A stretch of DNA of 64,000 nt. Origin: an uncultured Flavobacteriaceae bacterium. Lineage in GTDB: Bacteria > Bacteroidota > Bacteroidia > Flavobacteriales > Flavobacteriaceae. Below the pieces are notes generated by a model, which saw nothing but the letters and a program-made list of their open reading frames with translations, had not been told where the DNA came from and made no database searches. Positions 58,855 through 64,000 of the stretch are shown here, one piece after another; the first letter of the stretch is position 1; every line of letters begins with the position of its first letter. The position numbers and the translations under genes were made by a program. The stretch covers positions 20,454 through 84,453 of the forward strand of contig CALJVK010000011.1 of assembly GCA_937773465.1 (NCBI GenBank), read 5' to 3'.

Positions 58855-59811
58855 CTAAAGAATTTTTAATGACCTAATAATAGCTTCTATTTCAACAAGG
58901 TATTCTCTTTTTCTAACTGAAGGAGAAAACACAAACCCCTCTAGAACAATCGTTCTGTTGTTTTTTTTGTCTTTAATAAAATAATTTAAAAAAGGCCCTG
59001 CCATATAATCATTAACTACTTCCCACGTTCCTCTTGTTTCGAAAGCGGTTAATGAACTTATTTTTGTTTTAAAGAAATACGGCATATAAGCTTCTTCGGT
59101 AATTAAATACGAGTCCTTGTTTCTTCCAGGGACAAAGGCTTTTCCAATAGAGTCTCTTATAGAAATAATTCGTTCTAAACTAGGGTTTGCGGAAGAATAG
59201 GGCAGTATATAGGCAAGAATATTTACGCTTCCTTTTTGTGTTTCACGCTGAAACCAAAGCTTGTTTACAGTTTCCTTTTTAAAAAGTTTATATCCTGATG
59301 ACATTGTAAGGCTGATTCCTAAAGAATCAAATTCTTTTGTTTTTAAAATTGAATTTTTTATTCTTTTTTGTTTCTCTTTAATTTCGTTTGCTTTAAAAGT
59401 GTTTATGGCTTTTCTAGCTGTTTTGTTAATTTGATCTACAAGGCTTTTGTTGGTTCTTCCGTTTATATAGAGGATTTTTTGAGGTGAGGCAAACTTGTCT
59501 GAATTAATAAAAGCTGAATCTTTTGTTGATTTAGAAACAACAATAATGTTTCTACTTTCTCTTGTGAAGTCTGTAAATATTGATGGTGGGATTTGGCTTA
59601 GGGTAAACAAAGGCTCTTGTTGGGGAAGGCCAAGAAATTCGCTAGAATAGACTTTTTTTAGTTCTTCTCCTGGAGATTCGTTCCATAGTTTATTGTCGAT
59701 TACAACAGAAATTGTATGAATCTTTCCGCTAGAAATTGGTTTATATGCTGTTGTGTTGGTGTCGCAACCAGCAGCCAAAAGCAATAATATGAAAAAAATA
59801 TTTTTATACAT
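58855..59811 (-). CDS. DUF4837 lipoprotein
   Basis: The 318-residue protein has a lipobox (LLLLAAGC, Cys16) and a DUF4837 body with VVIDNKLWNESPGEELKKVY, FLGLPQQEPLFTLSQIPPSI and the TRESRNIIVVS segment. The family is confined to Bacteroidota and lacks a known function; envelope location is implied by the lipobox. It lies four bases after pgk, so it may be co-transcribed with it. Confidence 0.88.
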   Translation of the reverse strand: MYKNIFFILLLLAAGCDTNTTAYKPISSGKIHTISVVIDNKLWNESPGEELKKVYSSEFLGLPQQEPLFTLSQIPPSIFTDFTRESRNIIVVSKSTKDSAFINSDKFASPQKILYINGRTNKSLVDQINKTARKAINTFKANEIKEKQKRIKNSILKTKEFDSLGISLTMSSGYKLFKKETVNKLWFQRETQKGSVNILAYILPYSSANPSLERIISIRDSIGKAFVPGRNKDSYLITEEAYMPYFFKTKISSLTAFETRGTWEVVNDYMAGPFLNYFIKDKKNNRTIVLEGFVFSPSVRKREYLVEIEAIIRSLKIL

Positions 59812-59815
59812 TTTG

Positions 59816-61003
59816 TTAATCTTCTAAAGCTTTAATTCCTGGAAGAGATTTTCCTTCAAGACTCTCGAGCATAGCGCCCCCTCCTGTTGAAACATAACTA
59901 ACTTTATTTGAGAAGTTAAATTGTTTAACGGCAGCAACAGAATCTCCTCCGCCTACAAGAGAAAACGAACCAGAAGCAGTGCTTGTAGAAATAAAATTCC
60001 CCAAAGCTATTGTTCCTTTTGAAAAACTCTCCATTTCAAAAACCCCAACAGGGCCGTTCCATAAAATTGTTTTACTAGATTCAATTGCTTTTTGAAAATG
60101 AACTAAAGATTCAGGTCCGGCGTCCATACCCTGCCAGCCATCTGGAATGTTGTTTATGCTACAAATTTGTGTTTCTGCTTTGTTTGAGAAATCGTTAGCG
60201 CACAGGACGTCAACTGGTAAAAAAACCTCAACATTATGTGCTTGTGCTTTTTCTAAAATTGATAAAGCCAGGCCTTGTTTGTCGTTCTCACATATGGAGT
60301 CTCCTATTTTACCGCCTTGAGCTTTAATAAATGTAAAAGCCATTCCACCTCCAATAATAAGCTTATCAACCTTGTTTATTATATTATTTATAATAGTGAT
60401 TTTTGAAGAAACTTTTGCTCCTCCTAAAATTGCTAAAACTGGTTTTTCTCCATCTTTTATTACTTTTTTAATAGAATCCACTTCTTTTAAAAGTAAGTCG
60501 CCCGCAAACTTGTTGCCTTTAAAAAACTGTGTGATTACGCTTGTTGAAGCGTGAGCCCTATGAGCCGTTCCAAAAGCATCGTTCACGTAGCTGTTTGCTA
60601 GTTTAGAAAGCTCTTGGGCAAAATTAACATCGCCTTTTTCTTCTTCAGAATAATATCTTAAATTTTCTAATAACACTACCTGGCCCGGCTTACTGTTTAT
60701 AACAATTTGATTCGTTTTTTCTCCAATCACTTGATTGGTAAATAAAATTGATTTTTCCAAAACATCTTCAATGTCTTTAACAATGTGGGCAAGAGAAAGC
60801 TCTGGGTCTTTTCCGTTTGGTCTTCCCAAATGTGACATTAAAATAGCAGTTCCTCCGTCATTAGTTATTTTTTCAATAGTTTTCTTTGCTGCAATTATAC
60901 GAGATCTATCTGTAACTCTCCTGTCTGTATTTAAAGGGACATTAAAATCTACTCGAACTAAAACTTTTTTATTATTAAAATTTGTATCGTAAATGGATTT
61001 CAT
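59816..61003 (-). CDS. pgk: Phosphoglycerate kinase
   Basis: The 395-residue glycolytic enzyme shows KKVLVRVDFNVPLN (about residues 13-26), MSHLGRPNGKDPELSL, NDAFGTAHRAHAST, AILGGAKVSSKITI and the C-terminal nucleotide loop LVGGGDSVAAVKQF with TGGGAMLESLEG. All are standard. DUF4837 follows four bases after its stop. A -7 element lies 17 bases before the ATG. Confidence 0.98.
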   Translation of the reverse strand: MKSIYDTNFNNKKVLVRVDFNVPLNTDRRVTDRSRIIAAKKTIEKITNDGGTAILMSHLGRPNGKDPELSLAHIVKDIEDVLEKSILFTNQVIGEKTNQIVINSKPGQVVLLENLRYYSEEEKGDVNFAQELSKLANSYVNDAFGTAHRAHASTSVITQFFKGNKFAGDLLLKEVDSIKKVIKDGEKPVLAILGGAKVSSKITIINNIINKVDKLIIGGGMAFTFIKAQGGKIGDSICENDKQGLALSILEKAQAHNVEVFLPVDVLCANDFSNKAETQICSINNIPDGWQGMDAGPESLVHFQKAIESSKTILWNGPVGVFEMESFSKGTIALGNFISTSTASGSFSLVGGGDSVAAVKQFNFSNKVSYVSTGGGAMLESLEGKSLPGIKALED

Positions 61004-61020
61004 TGATAAATTTTGGAACT

Positions 61021-61028
61021 CAAAGATA
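61021..61028 (-). promoter_or_regulatory. -7 element (TATCTTTG) for pgk
   Basis: Complement reads TATCTTTG, an exact TAnnTTTG, 17 bases before the pgk ATG at 61003. Confidence 0.5.
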
Positions 61029-61060
61029 TGTATTTCTAGTTTATTTAAAGTTTAATCTTT

Positions 61061-61068
61061 TATATTTG
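61061..61068 (+). promoter_or_regulatory. -7 element (TATATTTG) directly before holB
   Basis: Exact TAnnTTTG ending four bases before the ATG at 61073. Only AAAA lies between, so a transcript would be leaderless. Confidence 0.45.
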
Positions 61069-61072
61069 AAAA

Positions 61073-62197
61073 ATGTTGTTTGACGAAGTTATTGGACAGA
61101 ATTTCTTGAAAAAAGAGCTTATTAAAGGTCTTTCTTCTGGAAGGATAGCTCACTCACAGTTGTTTTTATCTCCTGAGGGAACAGGCGGTCTTTCTTTAGC
61201 GATTGCGTATGCAAGAATGATAATTGAAAAAGACAACCTGCTTGATGGCACTAGTTTAAAACTAAGCGAACTTAAGCACCCTGATCTTCATTTCATATAT
61301 CCTGTTGCAATTAATAAAGATGTAAAATCAAAGCCAATCTCGTCAATGTTTATAGAAAGCTGGAGAGAATTTGTACACAAAAATCCGTACGGAAATCTCT
61401 TTGACTGGTATTTACAGATTGGCGTAGAGAATAAGCAGGGAAAAATAGGTAATGACGAGGTTGAGGACATTGTCAAAAAAATGTCTTTAAAATCTTACGA
61501 AGGGGGTTGGAAAGTTGCTATTATTTGGATGGCTGAAAAACTTAATCTTACCGCTACTAACAAGTTGCTTAAATTAATTGAAGAGCCTCCAAAAAAAACT
61601 CTTTTTATTTTTGTTTGTGAAACAACAGGGCTAATGGCAGAAACCCTTCTTTCCAGGTGTCAGACATCAAAGCTTAGTCTTTTGAAAAAAGAAGAAATTG
61701 AAACTTTTTTGATTAAAAAAGGAGTTGAAAAAAACAGTGCTTCTTCTGCAGCAAACAACTGCTTGGGAAATCTTAGAATTGCTTTAAAATCAATTAACGA
61801 TAATGAGAATAATAAAGAATTTGAAGAGTGGTTTTTAAAATGGGTGCGAACAGCTTTTAAGGTTCGGAAAAACAAAGAAGAAGTTTTAGAGCTAATAAGC
61901 TGGAGTAAGATGATCTCTAAAACAGGAAGAGAGGTACAAAAAAACTTTTTGTCCTTTAGCTTGAATATATTTAGAAGCGCTTTATTAAAAAACTACGAAA
62001 TAAATTCTCTTGTCAGTTTTAATCCAAAAACGGATATGAATTTTGAATCTTTCTCAAAATATGTAACCGGAAATAATATAGAAGATATTTTTTGCGAAAT
62101 TGAAGAGGCGCACAAAGGAATTGAATCAAACGGAAATGCAAATATGATTTTCATGGATCTTTCTCTTAAGTTAACGCGGTTAATTCAAAAACAATAA
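61073..62197 (+). CDS. holB: DNA polymerase III subunit delta'
   Basis: The 374-residue clamp-loader subunit begins MLFDEVIGQNFLKKELIKGL with a degenerate P-loop (LSPEGTGGLSLAIAYARM, no GK), as expected for non-ATP-binding delta'. The AAA+ core includes VAIIWMAEKLNLTATNKLLK and LIEEPPKKTLFIFVCE, with the arginine region LLSRCQTSKL. Together with DnaX and HolA it loads the sliding clamp. Monocistronic. Confidence 0.9.
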   Translation: MLFDEVIGQNFLKKELIKGLSSGRIAHSQLFLSPEGTGGLSLAIAYARMIIEKDNLLDGTSLKLSELKHPDLHFIYPVAINKDVKSKPISSMFIESWREFVHKNPYGNLFDWYLQIGVENKQGKIGNDEVEDIVKKMSLKSYEGGWKVAIIWMAEKLNLTATNKLLKLIEEPPKKTLFIFVCETTGLMAETLLSRCQTSKLSLLKKEEIETFLIKKGVEKNSASSAANNCLGNLRIALKSINDNENNKEFEEWFLKWVRTAFKVRKNKEEVLELISWSKMISKTGREVQKNFLSFSLNIFRSALLKNYEINSLVSFNPKTDMNFESFSKYVTGNNIEDIFCEIEEAHKGIESNGNANMIFMDLSLKLTRLIQKQ

Positions 62198-62200
62198 AAC

Positions 62201-62228
62201 CATAGCCTGGTACTATGCTTTTCTGTTT
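62201..62228 (+). terminator. Possible weak terminator after holB
   Basis: Five-bp stem CATAG (62201-62205) / CTATG (62213-62217), loop CCTGGTA, followed by CTTTTCTGTTTT. The complement also ends in a T-rich run, so it could serve the convergent methyltransferase gene too. The stem is short. Confidence 0.35.
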
Positions 62229-62340
62229 TAGTATAGTTTTTTATTATTAAAATGAAAGCTTGCTGTGTTAGTTTCTGCTTGTTTTAAAATGTGGGTATTA
62301 TAATATTACCTCTACAATAAACAAAGGCTCTTAAAATTGA

Positions 62341-63180
62341 TTAAACGCGTTTTTTGAAAAGATAAACGTATGAAGAGGCGTTATTTTTAAACAATGACAC
62401 TAGGTTTGACCAAACACCAACAGCAAGCCCTTTAATAAACCACAGTTTAGATTGTTTATACTGTTCTGAAAGCATAGATACATATATAGCGTCAAAGTAC
62501 ATTGGCTTTTTTTTAATATGATCAAATCCGTTTTGAGACATAATCTCTATTAAACCGTTTGGGGAAAAATGCCAATAATGTCTTGGAACATCAAATCCTG
62601 CCCAAAACTTTTTATAATAATTAGCATCAAACGATTCATAATTTGGGCAAGCGATAATCAAATTCCCCTTTGAAATAAGAATCTCTGAAATCAAAGAAAG
62701 AGTGTCTTTGTAAGAAAAAACATGTTCTAACGAATGCCACATTGTTACTGTATTGAACTTTGCGCTAATTAAACTTTTCTCGTCTTTTAAAACCTTGTCG
62801 TCGTTAATTGTTTTGTTTAAAACAGAGTCATAAAAAGGATCATACGCAACTGCCGGAAAACCTCTTTTTTTTAACTGCGAAACAAAATAGGCGTTCCCAG
62901 AGCCAAAATCTAATAGGCTCTTATCATTAGCGGAAACAGTTTTTAAAACCCTGTATTTAAAATAAAAATTAAACCTTTTAACAAGCCAATACAATATAGA
63001 AAATAGAGATTTATTATTGTTGTGAGACAAGTATTTTGTTGATTTATAATATTTGCCAATTGCTTCTTTTTTAATCCTTGGCGTAGTTTTATAAACGTCC
63101 AATCCTTTTGTTTTTATTAAAGAAAAAGACTCTTGTGTTAAGAAATAATCTTTAGTTTCAATAGGAGTTTTTGTTTTCAT
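62341..63180 (-). CDS. Class I SAM-dependent methyltransferase
   Basis: The 279-residue protein has the SAM motif SLLDFGSGNAYFVSQLKKRG (about residues 89-108), the post-I acidic AYDPFYDSV and the motif NTVTMWHSLEHVFSYKDTLS. It resembles methyltransferases acting on small molecules or glycans (Methyltransf_23 type). Substrate unknown. It follows mnmG with a 26-bp spacer containing a palindromic parS-like sequence. Confidence 0.85.
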   Translation of the reverse strand: MKTKTPIETKDYFLTQESFSLIKTKGLDVYKTTPRIKKEAIGKYYKSTKYLSHNNNKSLFSILYWLVKRFNFYFKYRVLKTVSANDKSLLDFGSGNAYFVSQLKKRGFPAVAYDPFYDSVLNKTINDDKVLKDEKSLISAKFNTVTMWHSLEHVFSYKDTLSLISEILISKGNLIIACPNYESFDANYYKKFWAGFDVPRHYWHFSPNGLIEIMSQNGFDHIKKKPMYFDAIYVSMLSEQYKQSKLWFIKGLAVGVWSNLVSLFKNNASSYVYLFKKRV

Positions 63181-63188
63181 AACGGCTA

Positions 63189-63204
63189 TGTTCCACGCGG
63201 AACC
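63189..63204. promoter_or_regulatory. parS-like imperfect palindrome (TGTTCCACGCGGAACC)
   Basis: Differs from the perfect palindrome TGTTCCACGTGGAACA at two positions and matches the general ParB site pattern TGTTnCACGTGnAACA except there. It lies between the mnmG stop and the methyltransferase start. parA/parB are not in the window. Confidence 0.4.
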
Positions 63205-63206
63205 TT

Positions 63207-64000
63207 CTATCTTCCCATATAGACCATTAGAACACTAATGTCGTTTGGCGACACGCCACTTATTCTAGAGGCTTGAGAAAGAGTTGAGGGTTTTATATTG
63301 TTTAACTTTTGTATTGCTTCACTAGAAAGAGATTGCACTTTTGAATAATTAAAAGAGGTTGGTATTTTTATATTCTCCAAGTTATTAAGTTTTTCTGCGT
63401 TTGCTTTTTCTTTTTCAATATATCCCGAGTATTTGACTTGAACCTCAGTCTGCTCTAAGACATCATCCTTAAACTTGTTTTTGCTTAAAAACATTTTAAC
63501 ACTTTCTAAAGACAGCATGTCACTTAAAGTAATATTAGGCCTAGAAAACAATTTATAAAGCTTCATTGACTGTGAAATTTCAGAGGAGTTTTTTGAAGAT
63601 AAAAGCGGATTCATAATCTCCGGCTTTACGCTTGTTTTTTTAAAAAAAGAAACAAAAGCATCAGTGTTAGTTCTCTTGTCATTAACATTTGTAACCCTAA
63701 GTTTTGAAGCTAGGCCTAGTTTGTGTGAAATTTCAGAAAGTCTAAGATCGGCGTTATCTTGTCTTAAAAGAGTCCTGTATTCCGCCCTTGATGTAAACAT
63801 CCTGTACGGCTCTTCAGTTCCTTTAGTTATTAAATCATCTATAAGAACTCCAATATATGCTTCATTTCTCTTTAGGACAAACGGCTCTTTTTCATTTATA
63901 AGAAGATGTGCATTTATTCCCGCCATTAAGCCCTGGGCTGCCGCCTCCTCATAACCGGTTGTGCCGTTTATTTGCCCAGCGAAAAAAAGACCTGAAACAG
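63207..64000 (-). CDS. mnmG: tRNA uridine-5-carboxymethylaminomethyl modification enzyme, 3' part (cut by window edge)
   Basis: The visible 264 codons are the C-terminal part of MnmG/GidA: FFAGQINGTTGYEEAAAQGL, then GINAHLLINEKEPFVLKRNE, YIGVLIDDLITKGTEEPYRM, TSRAEYRTLLRQDNADLRL, and the C-terminal ISGVSPNDISVLMVYMGR. MnmG with MnmE modifies the wobble uridine of several tRNAs. The frame is open to the window end at 64000. Confidence 0.96.
   Translation of the reverse strand, partial: VSGLFFAGQINGTTGYEEAAAQGLMAGINAHLLINEKEPFVLKRNEAYIGVLIDDLITKGTEEPYRMFTSRAEYRTLLRQDNADLRLSEISHKLGLASKLRVTNVNDKRTNTDAFVSFFKKTSVKPEIMNPLLSSKNSSEISQSMKLYKLFSRPNITLSDMLSLESVKMFLSKNKFKDDVLEQTEVQVKYSGYIEKEKANAEKLNNLENIKIPTSFNYSKVQSLSSEAIQKLNNIKPSTLSQASRISGVSPNDISVLMVYMGR

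Overview
This window looks like a chromosomal segment of a marine member of the Flavobacteriia (Bacteroidota). The evidence is the strongly AT-rich sequence, TonB-dependent receptors with an N-terminal carboxypeptidase-like domain, lineage-typical DUF families (DUF4292, DUF4254, DUF4837, DUF5687, DUF6341, DUF3784), a TraR/DksA-like protein that has lost its zinc cysteines, a large IleS, TAnnTTTG promoter elements and almost no Shine-Dalgarno sequences. No rRNA, tRNA, IS element, prophage or CRISPR array was found.

Layout. 1-3.2 kb (mostly minus): end of nadD, gmk, yicC, a secreted DUF1080 hydrolase with a lipoprotein cytochrome c, and an ArsC-like protein. 3.2-22.7 kb (mostly plus): a trans-sulfuration enzyme, gdhA, recO with a haem-type TonB receptor, ileS-traR/dksA-lspA, then (after minus-strand folate cyclo-ligase and DUF3784 genes) uvrC, DUF3108, an M23 lipoprotein, pgi, and a second large TonB receptor that ends at a bidirectional terminator. 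22.8-31.6 kb: recJ-rsmI (minus), tdk-alr-asd (plus), and the lipid-synthesis operon DUF177-rpmF-fabH-accB-accC (minus). 31.7-36.8 kb: pdxA, ribE, an EnvC-like factor, DUF4292, a sugar nucleotidyltransferase and dut. 36.8-44.9 kb: one minus-strand block running from an SprE/PorW-like lipoprotein through a bactofilin and atpZ into atpB-E-F-H-A-G. atpD and atpC are not here. 45-51.6 kb: an ABC exporter (ATPase plus DUF5687), a PaaE-like ferredoxin reductase, GT9 glycosyltransferase plus DUF4254, DUF6341 and purD. 51.6-56.2 kb: a surface-polysaccharide-type island with a NusG/UpxY-like antiterminator, a WecA-like phosphoglycosyltransferase and two paralogous membrane proteins (periplasmic Kelch domain, one TM helix, cytoplasmic winged-helix-like domain). 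56.2-64 kb: GH3-like protein, M23 peptidase, tatA, DUF4837, pgk, holB, a methyltransferase and the 3' part of mnmG.

A striking technical feature is that seventeen genes between about 32.2 and 55.5 kb carry one or more small frameshifts, while both flanks have none. Essential genes such as atpA, atpB, atpG and dut are among them, and every one can be read through by small indel corrections. I read this as consensus error in that part of the assembly rather than true gene decay. These genes are listed as 'pseudogene' with their full conceptual span.

The most interesting biology is the pair of Kelch-TM-winged-helix proteins around a wecA-like gene and a nusG paralogue whose leader carries repeats and a GC-richer hairpin. 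Other points are the altered HXGH signature (GIHH) in IleS, a 12-bp perfect hairpin between atpE and atpF, a parS-like site beside mnmG, and many TAnnTTTG elements only 4-19 nt from start codons.
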